The notes: a model not told the origin generated them from the sequence alone. A DNA stretch of 38,591 nt from Prevotella sp. (GCA_022771265.1 JALFCG010000046.1:1-38591), one strand, 5' to 3'. Shown: positions 1 to 7,728, numbered from the stretch's first letter. A program made the numbers and translations.

Positions 1-140
1 CATGCCTTGTTACGATTTTCGCTTGTTTTCTAATTGCAACACTAAGATAAGTGAAAAATCTGACACGGCAAAATCCTGGGCAACTTTTTGTTGCTCAGGA
101 ACTTATAAATTAATTTAAATCAAAGTTTTGCGGAATTAAG
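1..140. mobile_element. probable end of an insertion sequence (fragment)
   Basis: Bases 1-140 contain no gene, but carry a hairpin at 75-99 with arms CCTGGGCAAC and GTTGCTCAGG around five T. An AT-rich stretch ending near TTTTGCGGAATTAAGG follows. Directly after it, at about 138-141, the frame of the downstream methyltransferase begins in mid-protein with a conserved-looking motif. That arrangement is what the end of an IS element joined to an interrupted gene looks like. The rest of the element lies outside the window, so no terminal repeat or target duplication can be shown and no transposase family can be named. Confidence 0.4.
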
Positions 141-182
141 GTTGAGGAAAAATACGGACGTATTCCTTATCTAAACGGTGGA

Positions 183-2636
183 ATGTTCGACATCCATCAA
201 CTCGAACGCGACTATAAGGACATTGACATAGAGGACGAGGCTTTTCAGCGACTGTTTGATTTTTTCGACAAATGGCGTTGGCATCTCGACACACGCATCA
301 CAGCCTCTGGCAAGGACATAAATCCCGATGTGCTCGGCTACATCTTTGAGCAATATATCAACGACCGTGCGCAGATGGGAGCATATTACACCAAGGAGGA
401 TATAACAGAATATATAGGACGCAACTGTATTGTTCCGTTCCTGATGGACAAGGTTAAGGAAACCACTCCTAAGGCATTCAAGCCAGATGGCTTTGTGTGG
501 AAATCACTTGCAGATAGCGGCGACAAATATGTGTTTGACGCCGTGAAGAAAGGATATTCGGCGGATTGGCGAAATCAGATACCAGACAATATTGCAATCG
601 GCATAGACACATCTGCTCCAAATCTGCTCGAACGTCGTAAGGCTTGGAACACGAAGACCTCCGACACCTTTGCCCTTCCCACAGAGATATGGAGAGAGAC
701 TATAGAGCGACTGCAAAGATGCGAGAGCATACTTGGCAAGATAAGACGTGGGGAGATAAGCAACATCAACGACTTTATCACCTACAATCTAGACATTCGT
801 GAGTTTGTGAAAGACCTTCTCGACAAGACCGACGACCATACCTTCGTGCTACATTTCTACAGGGCTCTGCAGCACGTCAGTATTCTCGACCCGACATGTG
901 GCAGTGGAGCATTTCTGTTTGCTGCCATGAACATACTTGAACCTCTGTATGAGTCTTGCATTTGTAGAATGCAGGAGTTCCAGGAGAAGAACCCTTTGCT
1001 TTTCAAAACGGAGTTGGAGGAAATCAGCAACAAATATCGCAGCAACATTCATTATTTCATCTTTAAGAGCATCATTTTGCGCAATCTCTATGGTGTTGAC
1101 ATCATGGTAGAAGCTACGGAGATTGCCAAACTACGCCTGTTCCTGAAGATGGTGGCAGTGGTAGAAGTGGATATGCGAGCAGACAATATGGGACTCGACC
1201 CTTTGCCCGACATCGATTTCAACATACGATGTGGCAATACCCTTGTAGGATATGCGACGGAAGAAGAACTACAGAAAGACCTTATGTTTGGAGATATGTT
1301 TGCTCGTCAAGAGTTTGAGGACAAAGTGAATACTCAAATGGAGATTGTTGCTACAGCTTTCAATCGTTTCAAAGATGTTCAGTTCCGTCAGTCTGAGAAC
1401 ATGGTTGCATTTAAAGAGGCAAAGGGTGAACTGAAAAAACGGTTGACTACTCTCAATGAGTTGCTAAATAACCACATGTTTACCAAAATAGCTTACAGCT
1501 CAAAATATGAAGATTGGCTGAAATCCCACCAACCATTCCATTGGCTTGCCGAATTCTATGAGATTATTCATGATAATGAAGGCTTTGATGTGATTATTGG
1601 GAATCCGCCGTATGTGGGATATACTAGAAAAAATAAATCAACAGGAAAGTCTATTTCGGAAATATATAATGTGTCATCAATTTACAAAACGTTACCAACA
1701 TCAAATCTATATTCTTTTACGATAGAACGTAGTAGAAACATTGTTTCAAATAAAGGATATATGGGAATGATAATTCCAATTTCTGCCTTTTCAAATGACA
1801 GTATGAAGGAATTGCAGAATTTGATAAAAATCTCTATGGGAAAATCATGGATATCAAATTTCCATCAAAGACCAGCTCAGCTTTTTAAGGGAGTATTGCA
1901 ACGTCTATCAATATTTATATCAAATATTGATTGTGTTGAAAATATTATATATACAACAGGGATATATAGGTGGCGTAATGAAAATAGGACACAACTTTTC
2001 TTTAACATTGGTTATTCTCATATTGCACAAGTACAGCAACAACATATAGTAAAAGTGGGTAACGATTTGGAGAAATCAATTTTTTCAAAATATTCAAAAG
2101 AAAAAAAAATATCTGAATACTTGTCTAATAGCAAACTTGATGACAATCGTATATTTTATAGAACAGCAGGAGGTGGGTATTGGGTAACAATACTAAATGA
2201 AGAATTCGATTGTATTTCTGTTAGTAATAAACATACTTCCTTTAAAAAAGATTTTAATAAGAAAATTTTTTCTGCATCAATAAATAGTAATCTCTTTTGG
2301 TGGTATTATTCTATAAATTTTGATTTGTTTAATTTTAAAGATTATATGATATTTGGTTTTCAAATGGATTATAATAGAGATTTAATGTGCTTGATTTCGT
2401 TAAGCGATTCTTTAGAATTGAGTTTAAGGCAAAATGCAATATATTATAACATCAATAGCAAATCAAGAGGAAATACTTTGACGGTAACATATCAAAAACA
2501 ATTATCCAAACCCATCATCGACGAAATCGACAAGGTCTTGGCAAAGCATTACGGCTTTACGGAAGAAGAACTGGACTTTATCATCAACTACGATATAAAG
2601 TATAGGATGGGTGACGAACTGAATGAAGAGGAATAG
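183..2636 (+). CDS. Eco57I/PglX-like N6-adenine DNA methyltransferase, 5'-truncated
   Basis: Class I SAM-dependent adenine methyltransferase of the large Eco57I/BREX-PglX type, acting on DNA in restriction or anti-phage systems. Visible motifs, numbered from the ATG at 183, are a YYT motif at 68-70, the SAM motif DPTCGSGAF at 236-244, and the catalytic NPPY at 474-477. Residues after 478 should form the target-recognition region and are encoded by very AT-rich DNA until about base 2500. The frame is open upstream of the ATG back to a stop at 111-113, and the in-frame residues IPYLNGG just before it look like conserved protein. The gene has therefore lost its N-terminal part, probably to an IS insertion. 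It lies 3 bases before a DprA-like gene. Whether a separate endonuclease domain was in the lost part is unknown. It is probably inactive or impaired. Confidence 0.85.
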   Translation: MFDIHQLERDYKDIDIEDEAFQRLFDFFDKWRWHLDTRITASGKDINPDVLGYIFEQYINDRAQMGAYYTKEDITEYIGRNCIVPFLMDKVKETTPKAFKPDGFVWKSLADSGDKYVFDAVKKGYSADWRNQIPDNIAIGIDTSAPNLLERRKAWNTKTSDTFALPTEIWRETIERLQRCESILGKIRRGEISNINDFITYNLDIREFVKDLLDKTDDHTFVLHFYRALQHVSILDPTCGSGAFLFAAMNILEPLYESCICRMQEFQEKNPLLFKTELEEISNKYRSNIHYFIFKSIILRNLYGVDIMVEATEIAKLRLFLKMVAVVEVDMRADNMGLDPLPDIDFNIRCGNTLVGYATEEELQKDLMFGDMFARQEFEDKVNTQMEIVATAFNRFKDVQFRQSENMVAFKEAKGELKKRLTTLNELLNNHMFTKIAYSSKYEDWLKSHQPFHWLAEFYEIIHDNEGFDVIIGNPPYVGYTRKNKSTGKSISEIYNVSSIYKTLPTSNLYSFTIERSRNIVSNKGYMGMIIPISAFSNDSMKELQNLIKISMGKSWISNFHQRPAQLFKGVLQRLSIFISNIDCVENIIYTTGIYRWRNENRTQLFFNIGYSHIAQVQQQHIVKVGNDLEKSIFSKYSKEKKISEYLSNSKLDDNRIFYRTAGGGYWVTILNEEFDCISVSNKHTSFKKDFNKKIFSASINSNLFWWYYSINFDLFNFKDYMIFGFQMDYNRDLMCLISLSDSLELSLRQNAIYYNINSKSRGNTLTVTYQKQLSKPIIDEIDKVLAKHYGFTEEELDFIINYDIKYRMGDELNEEE
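1620..2505 (+). other. AT-rich target-recognition segment within the methyltransferase
   Basis: From just after the NPPY codons the coding DNA becomes visibly richer in A and T, with runs of AAA, TAT and ATT codons. Ordinary composition returns at about 2505, for the last 40 or so residues. In this enzyme family the specificity domain lies after motif IV and is exchanged between strains, so a sharp composition change bounded by conserved segments suggests domain replacement by recombination. The boundaries are estimated by eye. Confidence 0.5.
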
Positions 2637-2639
2637 TCC

Positions 2640-3068
2640 ATGGCTGAAACAAAATATCTCGGAAACAAGCAGTTGCTGAACCTACACAAAATAGGGTTCA
2701 TCGCTTCACGTCATGCTTCCACTCTCGACATAATCCCCACACTTGAATGGGCTGCAAAGATTAGCCGACAAAAAGACATTGCAGTGGTAAGCGGATTCCA
2801 GTCACCATTGGAGAAGGATGTGTTGAAGTTCCTTCTCCGTGGTGAATGTCCAATAATCATCGTCCTTGCCCGTGGTATGTATCGCAAACTCCCCGATGCC
2901 TTACAAACTCCAATGGAACAACAACGACTTCTTATAATATCAAATGAGCCAGATAACATCACTCGCGTCTCTGAAATCACTGCCCATAAACGAAATGAAT
3001 ACGTCCGTTCCATTTCAGATGAAATGAAAATAACAAAAAACAGTTTTAAAGAGAAAAAAACGGAATAA
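2640..3068 (+). CDS. stand-alone DprA-like SLOG (Rossmann-fold) protein
   Basis: A 142-residue protein resembling the Rossmann core of DprA/Smf, a SLOG-superfamily fold. IGFIASR near residue 18 and VVSGFQSPLEKDVLKFLLRG at about 49-68 are the characteristic strands and nucleotide-loop positions. The wider domains of true DprA are absent, so a role in natural transformation is unlikely. Proteins of this short type occur beside DNA methyltransferases and helicases in defence regions, where SLOG domains may sense nucleotides or handle DNA; this is family knowledge, not shown here. The start ATG lies 3 bases after the methyltransferase stop, so the two are co-transcribed and probably translationally coupled. 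A good promoter follows the gene, separating it from the helicase unit. Confidence 0.7.
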   Translation: MAETKYLGNKQLLNLHKIGFIASRHASTLDIIPTLEWAAKISRQKDIAVVSGFQSPLEKDVLKFLLRGECPIIIVLARGMYRKLPDALQTPMEQQRLLIISNEPDNITRVSEITAHKRNEYVRSISDEMKITKNSFKEKKTE

Positions 3069-3071
3069 AAG

Positions 3072-3103
3072 TTTGCCAGAACAAATAATAGTTTGTAAAT
3101 TTG
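3072..3103 (+). promoter_or_regulatory. Bacteroidetes-type promoter for the acidic protein/helicase unit
   Basis: TTTG at 3072-3075 and TAAATTTG at 3096-3103 are separated by 20 bases, an exact match to TTTG-N20-TAnnTTTG. Transcription would begin near 3110, giving a leader of about 108 bases before the ATG at 3218. Confidence 0.75.
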
Positions 3104-3217
3104 CGGCACATTTTTATCACAGGGACAGTTTATTTACCCGTATATCTGAAATATTAACAATATGCCGACTACGGACTTTAACGGCTGCAATATGTGTCCG
3201 TGAAAGGTTTTTCGATT

Positions 3218-3394
3218 ATGTCAAGACGAAATGAAGGTATAGGACAGAGGAAACCACGGCGAAACTACTGGGGAAATCTCTATGAAGAAGACATCTACAG
3301 AGAGAATCGTGTGGAAAGTCAAGATTATGATTATTCCAATTATGATCCTGAAGATGACAACGACAGTTTTTATGACCATGACGGTTATGTGTAA
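3218..3394 (+). CDS. small acidic Tyr/Asp-rich protein, function unknown
   Basis: I do not recognise this 58-residue product. It begins with a basic stretch (SRRNEGIGQRKPRR) and ends in an acidic Tyr/Asp/Asn-rich tail (DYDYSNYDPEDDND, then YDHDGY). It is probably disordered and has no membrane segment or known motif. The ATG at 3218 is preferred over the in-frame GTG at 3194 because it is a stronger codon with a GAAAGG sequence upstream. Its TAA stop is immediately followed by the helicase ATG at 3395, which implies translational coupling and a shared job. The style of the acidic region resembles the N-terminal half of the membrane protein at 7849-8103. Possible roles are a helicase partner or regulator; both are guesses. 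Confidence 0.55.
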   Translation: MSRRNEGIGQRKPRRNYWGNLYEEDIYRENRVESQDYDYSNYDPEDDNDSFYDHDGYV

Positions 3395-6058
3395 ATGAAC
3401 CTTGAAAAGTGTATGAATATGAAAGAATCATTAATGCATATCGTAGAAAATATTATCAACGCAATTCCTGTATTCGAAAGGAATAACTTTCGAGGCATTG
3501 TGGCAAGGTTGCATGGAAATTTCAATTCCAGTGTTGCCACATATTGGTTGACAACAGGCAGTAGGAATGTGACCATGTATGGACATGACGACGCGAAGGC
3601 ATTCGGACAAATAATCCCAAAAAATTCACGCAACGCCATTGACCTATTGAGTAATGACGTTGGCACACAAATCAACAGAGGTATGTGTCATTTCATGATG
3701 AGCAACAAGGCCGACCTTGTAAACAAAAACATCACTCTTCTTGAAGATAGCCATATATATTCGTACACTAATTTATCAGATTTCCTCAATACCTTAAGGT
3801 TAAAGCAAAGGGAAATTGAAGAAAATGAACGTCGCCAAAAGGAACAGCAAAGACGCATTGAGGAACTAAAGCAACAAGAAAATACTCAAATTGAAAGAGG
3901 TATTCTGACGAAAGGTTTGAACAAACTGAAGGAAGAACATCGAATCCTTACCGACCAGCAGGAAGAGATGAAAAACCTAACTCGTTATATCAGGCAACAG
4001 GGAAAACTGCGTTATAATCCTATCATCGACCCAGTTCAGACGAGAATTAAAGCAAAGAATCTTTTCAATGGTAAAACAGTCATTATAGATGGTGGTCCTG
4101 GTACAGGAAAGACCACTACGATGATTCAGAGATTGAAATATTTGACAGATACATTTGCAATTGAAGAAGACTTGGAGCAAGAAAGTCGCAATTATTCTCT
4201 TACAAGATCACAAGTAAATAGTCTTCTTAATGCTATCAAGGAAAATAGGGATTGGATGTTCTTCTCTCCATCACGCTTACTGAAGGAATATCTTGCCGAT
4301 GCCATGAATAATGAAGGTTTGGCAAGAACAGGCGAAAAGGTTTGGCATTGGAATGACTTCTGTAAGACTGTAATCCGCGACTACTATCATCTTTTTGACC
4401 CGACAGATGACAAAGCTCCATTCAAGGCTTCTAAGAAAAAAGATCCGTTGTTCTATCAAAATTCAGACGTCATAAAGGCGTTTGACGAATATTTTGTAGG
4501 ACAACTACGTCTAATAAAGAACAAATTCCCAAAGATTGACGATGCTGTTAAATATAAATGGACGAGCATTGCCATCAACATAAAGAACAGATTTGAGTCT
4601 TCCGAAACGTTTAATCTGTCACAATTCGTTACTCTCTTAATATCACTTGATAGAACTTATGGTGAGGAATGTAGGGAAATTCTACGTGAAAACAACAGTA
4701 CATTACAGACAATTTCGAATGAGTTGACTGTATTCTTGTCGCAAGATGAAGATAAGAAAAACAAGATTGAGGATATGTTGATTCAAAACACAACAGATTC
4801 TACAGAAGATTCTGACGATGACACTGAAGAAACAGAAGAGGACATTACTAATAAAATTACCAGTCTCATCAAGCAATGGTTAAGAAGATACTGCTATAGT
4901 CGCAAGAATACCGACATTCGTCTTACTCCTCGTCAGGAAACAATCAGTGGCATTCTCGAGCCATTGTTGACTGAATCACATAAGGGAAAAATAGATAAAA
5001 TCGGCGAACTTGTGCTTTTCGAACAGTTTGCCAAGTATGCTCGTGGTGTAAGACCTGTTCTTTTTGGCAACTTTGCCACTAAATACAAGCGCTTCCGCCG
5101 ACAGGCTCTAACATCAAAGACTGAGGGTTGGAATCTTTCGTTATTGAATGACCTTGTAACTAAAAGAGACGGCAAAGAACTGCATCCACAAGAGCAAGCG
5201 TTGCTACTTGGCTATATAAACAATATGGTCAAGCAGGTGATTAAAGGCGGTGATAAAAATGCCAACCACAGTTTTGTTGATGCATATAAAGAGCTGTCAA
5301 GACCTATCATTGGAGTGGATGAGGCTACCGACTTTTCCATATATGACATTTATGCTATGCAGTCATTCCTCACAATGGATTATAACTCGATGACACTGTG
5401 TGGAGACGTGATGCAAAGACTCACACAAGGTGGATTGACCAGTTGGGATGTAATTAACGATGTCGTCGATGAACCTCTGGTTTTGAGTATGAGAACATCT
5501 TACAGACAGAGCTCAGCATTGCTCGATGTCGCAAAGAATCTCTATGTCGATACTATTGGCGAAGACCCTGGATACAAGTCGTTTATGAAATCAAAAAAAG
5601 TTCCTTTACCATTGGAATACATCTCTGATGACGAAGATGATAAAGTGGAATGGATTGAACAGAGAATCAAGGAAGTGTATATCGCATACGGCAAGAGATT
5701 GCCATCGATTGCCATATTCCTGAATAACAAGAACGATATTTCAGACTTTGTTGATGCATTAAGGGAGACGGATTTTATTGAAGACACAGGAATTGAAGTA
5801 ATTAATGGCAGCGAAGGCAATGTACTTGCCAATAAGAACAACATTCGAGTATATCCGATAGATGTGGTTAAAGGAATGGAGTTTGATGTCGTGTTCTTCC
5901 ATAATATAGATAAGGTTAGTGCAGATCCCGATTTGGTGAAGAGGTTCATATATGTAGGAGTCTCAAGAGCCGCATTTTTCCTTGGTGTGACTATGAACAA
6001 AGAAATGCCAGAGATAGGACAGTATTTAGAGAAGAACAAAAAATGGGACAAAATATAA
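3395..6058 (+). CDS. UvrD/Rep-type superfamily 1 helicase with coiled-coil N-terminal region
   Basis: An 887-residue ATP-dependent DNA helicase or translocase. The N-terminal 110 or so residues match nothing I know. A charged Gln/Glu/Lys-rich coiled coil covers about 125-205. The Walker A sequence GGPGTGKTT starts at about 233, the Walker B-like VDEATD at about 641, VKGMEFDVVFF at about 823 and VGVSRA at about 855. The last two correspond to the UvrD C-terminal helicase motifs that bind ATP. The long region between Walker A and B carries an acidic linker near 465-485. Gene order and the AT-rich composition place it in the same accessory region as the methyltransferase and DprA-like genes, but it has its own promoter at 3072-3103. 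A second ATG at 3422 is a possible alternative start. It is followed directly by a group II intron remnant. Confidence 0.8.
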   Translation: MNLEKCMNMKESLMHIVENIINAIPVFERNNFRGIVARLHGNFNSSVATYWLTTGSRNVTMYGHDDAKAFGQIIPKNSRNAIDLLSNDVGTQINRGMCHFMMSNKADLVNKNITLLEDSHIYSYTNLSDFLNTLRLKQREIEENERRQKEQQRRIEELKQQENTQIERGILTKGLNKLKEEHRILTDQQEEMKNLTRYIRQQGKLRYNPIIDPVQTRIKAKNLFNGKTVIIDGGPGTGKTTTMIQRLKYLTDTFAIEEDLEQESRNYSLTRSQVNSLLNAIKENRDWMFFSPSRLLKEYLADAMNNEGLARTGEKVWHWNDFCKTVIRDYYHLFDPTDDKAPFKASKKKDPLFYQNSDVIKAFDEYFVGQLRLIKNKFPKIDDAVKYKWTSIAINIKNRFESSETFNLSQFVTLLISLDRTYGEECREILRENNSTLQTISNELTVFLSQDEDKKNKIEDMLIQNTTDSTEDSDDDTEETEEDITNKITSLIKQWLRRYCYSRKNTDIRLTPRQETISGILEPLLTESHKGKIDKIGELVLFEQFAKYARGVRPVLFGNFATKYKRFRRQALTSKTEGWNLSLLNDLVTKRDGKELHPQEQALLLGYINNMVKQVIKGGDKNANHSFVDAYKELSRPIIGVDEATDFSIYDIYAMQSFLTMDYNSMTLCGDVMQRLTQGGLTSWDVINDVVDEPLVLSMRTSYRQSSALLDVAKNLYVDTIGEDPGYKSFMKSKKVPLPLEYISDDEDDKVEWIEQRIKEVYIAYGKRLPSIAIFLNNKNDISDFVDALRETDFIEDTGIEVINGSEGNVLANKNNIRVYPIDVVKGMEFDVVFFHNIDKVSADPDLVKRFIYVGVSRAAFFLGVTMNKEMPEIGQYLEKNKKWDKI

Positions 6059-6077
6059 GGGTCAAGAAGGGTCATAG

Positions 6078-6151
6078 GTCGAGTAGAGCGAGGGAGTTTC
6101 ACCCTCATCCTCTCACAGAACCGTGCGTGAAAGTCTCCCCGCACACGGCTC
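6078..6151 (-). ncRNA. group II intron domains V and VI
   Basis: Domain V is exactly 34 nucleotides, begins GAGCCG, ends CGGTTC, carries the AGC triad and has a GAGA tetraloop, all hallmarks of the catalytic domain. Folding gives a 9-bp lower helix, a two-base AC bulge and an upper helix weakened by a C-U mismatch and two G-U pairs, so it may be decaying. Domain VI follows as a GAGGG/CCCTC hairpin. An A lies seven nucleotides from the 3' end, where the branch point is expected, and the terminus is AC, fitting the AY rule. Confidence 0.7.
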
Positions 6152-6460
6152 TTCACACTCTATGCTTTGTGCATATGCTTCTTTCATCATATCCTCCTCT
6201 TTGTTTAAGAGTTGTATAATTCCAGCTGCTTGAGTGTGTCACCCCCTTCGCTCCATGTCCATTACAGACACTTCAACGCTACTACGGGGCAATCCGCCAC
6301 AGAAGCGGACTTCGGTACGTTTCTGCCTTGTTCGTCACTTTCGGCATTTCCCTTGACGTTCCGACTTCTGCTTCCCACGTTCCACCAACGAGCCTGTGAA
6401 TCTGTCCTTGTTATTCTTTGGTTTAGTGTTAGGGTTGGTGTCTAAGTTAGTAAGCTTGAT
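6078..6460 (-). mobile_element. group II intron remnant lacking its reverse transcriptase
   Basis: Read on the minus strand, this segment ends in domain V (6118-6151), a domain VI-like hairpin and a 3' terminus CTACTCGAC at 6086-6078. About 300 bases of apparently structured, GC-richer RNA precede domain V where domains I-IV should lie. A full mobile intron encodes a reverse transcriptase/maturase in domain IV, but none is present, so the intron has been internally deleted. The 5' boundary is uncertain; no clear GTGYG start was found and the upper coordinate is an estimate. The 3' exon would be the bases just below 6078, next to the helicase stop. Confidence 0.65.
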
Positions 6461-6602
6461 TGAGCAACCCTTAATTCTACTGAGGTATGCTCAAAATCGG
6501 TGAATCAAAGTGCTGCATGTGAAACTGAATCATGATTGAATGCGTATCGTTTGATAAAATATGCGGCATTATGGGAATAAAATAAAAGATTTTGTGATTT
6601 TA

Positions 6603-6634
6603 TTTGGTAATCCGCATAATTTACACTATCTTTG
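6603..6634 (+). promoter_or_regulatory. promoter of the toxin-antitoxin-like pair
   Basis: TTTG at 6603-6606 and TATCTTTG at 6627-6634 are 20 bases apart, matching the Bacteroidetes consensus. Predicted transcription start is near 6640, which argues for the ATG at 6664 rather than the ATG at 6643 as the first codon of the next gene. Confidence 0.75.
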
Positions 6635-6663
6635 CGGTGTGAATGAAAAAGAAAGGAATAAAT

Positions 6664-6945
6664 ATGAAAGCAATAATGTCAATGGATAGTATTTATGAGA
6701 TGTTGTCATCACTGACAGATACTAATAAAAAGTGGTTGGCTGACCATCTCTATAAAGACATATCCAAGAATAAAGTAACAACAACCAGATCAGAGCCTCT
6801 CAGCGATGAGGAATTGGCAGCACGTCTGTCAAAATTCCCGAGTTGGGATGAAGTCGATCATGCAGATTTGTCATCTGTTGACTATAGTAATTATAAGCCT
6901 TTTGTGTCACAAAAAACTAAGGAGATAGTTTCAAAATGGCTGTAG
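6664..6945 (+). CDS. probable antitoxin partner of a PemK/MazF-type toxin
   Basis: A 93-residue protein that I cannot place in a named family. It starts with a helical region (residues 5-35), then a polar linker, an acidic PLSDEELAARL segment and a C-terminal tail ending in VSKWL. The start at 6664 has AAAGGA about 9 bases upstream; the earlier in-frame ATG at 6643 falls almost on the predicted transcription start. The next gene overlaps its last 10 bases, the usual arrangement for a type II antitoxin followed by its toxin. By position and size it should neutralise the downstream toxin and might repress the promoter at 6603. No clear DNA-binding fold is visible. Confidence 0.5.
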   Translation: MKAIMSMDSIYEMLSSLTDTNKKWLADHLYKDISKNKVTTTRSEPLSDEELAARLSKFPSWDEVDHADLSSVDYSNYKPFVSQKTKEIVSKWL

Positions 6946-7289
6946 TAAATGTTGAACAGAGAGAAATAGTAGAGATTCCTTTTACTATGCCAGATGGGAC
7001 AATTTTGCCTCATCCAGCTCTTGTAATATCGAGAAATGAATTGCAAGTAGATGAAGATGGTATGTTTTATGCTGTCTTGATATCAACTAAGAATTATCAC
7101 CCAGAATATACAATTCGCATTGAGGATGAGTGGTTGAATAAACCCATGGGAAAACAGTCGTATTTCATTACCCATTTGGTAAATATGTTCAATGTAGATG
7201 ATGTAATACGAAGGAATAACACATTCATTAAGAGGCGTTTCTTTGATAGAGTAATTGACAAGATTCTGGAAAATATTTTAGGATATTGA
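6936..7289 (+). CDS. PemK/MazF-like toxin (growth inhibitor, probable mRNA interferase)
   Basis: A 117-residue protein with the MazF/PemK layout. QREIVEIPF at 8-16 is the first strands, HPALVISRN at about 26-34 matches the conserved region usually written RPalVis, and FYAVLISTKN at about 45-54 is the core strand. A Phe/Arg-rich C-terminal helix follows. Members of this family cut mRNA and inhibit translation. The gene overlaps the preceding one by 10 bases and is followed by a strong terminator, so the pair is a self-contained cassette between an intron remnant and an IS66 remnant. The family call is good; ribonuclease activity is inferred. Confidence 0.7.
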   Translation: MAVVNVEQREIVEIPFTMPDGTILPHPALVISRNELQVDEDGMFYAVLISTKNYHPEYTIRIEDEWLNKPMGKQSYFITHLVNMFNVDDVIRRNNTFIKRRFFDRVIDKILENILGY

Positions 7290-7349
7290 TTATTGATTAC
7301 TGATTATTGGATTGTAAGCGTCTCCACGATGGCGTATTGCATATATCAA

Positions 7350-7379
7350 AAAACCGCTAAGAGCTCACTTAGCGGTTTT
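7350..7379. terminator. strong intrinsic terminator, probably bidirectional
   Basis: AAAACCGCTAAG and CTTAGCGGTTTT form a perfect 12-bp hairpin with a six-base AGCTCA loop. There are A-rich bases on the left and T-rich bases on the right, so it can stop transcription from the toxin gene and from the minus-strand IS66 remnant. Confidence 0.9.
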
Positions 7380-7632
7380 CTTTCCATTTGTCAGGCAGAA
7401 GCATTCTGTATTTTTCCAGCGGGGTGTTTGGCGGCAAGGCTGCCGCCTTGTTTATCACGTCTGATATGTATTCGAAGAAGTTCACGCCGTTGAGTCTGCA
7501 TGAGCACACGAGAGAATAGAACATGGCTCCCCGTTCGGCTCCCTTATGTGAACCGAAGAACAGCGAGTTCCTCCATTTTCTGTGCTTCGCCTCGGTAAAC
7601 AGTGTAGACTGAATGTAGAGTTGTAGCGACAT
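7369..7632 (-). pseudogene. IS66-family transposase, C-terminal remnant
   Basis: The 87 residues match the C-terminal end of IS66 transposases. The stretch SLFFGSHKGAERGAMFYSLV, then CRLNGVNFFEYISDVI and the ending LLPDKWK are characteristic. A complete transposase has roughly 500 residues with a DDE catalytic domain; here everything before about residue 15 is gone and the first residues look unrelated. No tnpB or tnpC partner genes and no terminal repeats are visible. The stop codon lies within the terminator hairpin. It marks past transposition at the edge of the accessory region and cannot be active. Confidence 0.85.
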
Positions 7633-7728
7633 TCTTTGGTTTTTGTGATGTCGGGAATGCTGAGTGTAGTCAGAGGAAATGCAACGGTGGGCAGATAGGG
7701 AGTAATTTGGCAGAAAATCGGTGAAATG

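Noticed and set aside
183..3068. A complete BREX or DISARM locus
   Set aside because: Only a methyltransferase resembling PglX is present; none of the other defining genes of those systems can be seen in the window.
3176..3200. Inverted repeat ACGGAC...GTCCGT in the leader before the acidic gene
   Set aside because: Six-base arms with a long loop are not convincing as a riboswitch or operator.
5542..6156. A 204-codon minus-strand frame opposite the end of the helicase gene
   Set aside because: It runs antisense to the conserved helicase C-terminal motifs and then through intron domain V; its product is Ser/Thr/Leu-rich without a recognisable fold.
6212..6445. A 77-codon open frame on the plus strand
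   Set aside because: It lies across the minus-strand group II intron remnant, is rich in Ser, Cys and Pro like non-coding translation, and has no promoter or ribosome site.
7286..7316. Short direct repeats of TGATTAT-like units after the toxin gene
   Set aside because: Three imperfect 8-10 base units are too short to separate from chance in AT-rich DNA.
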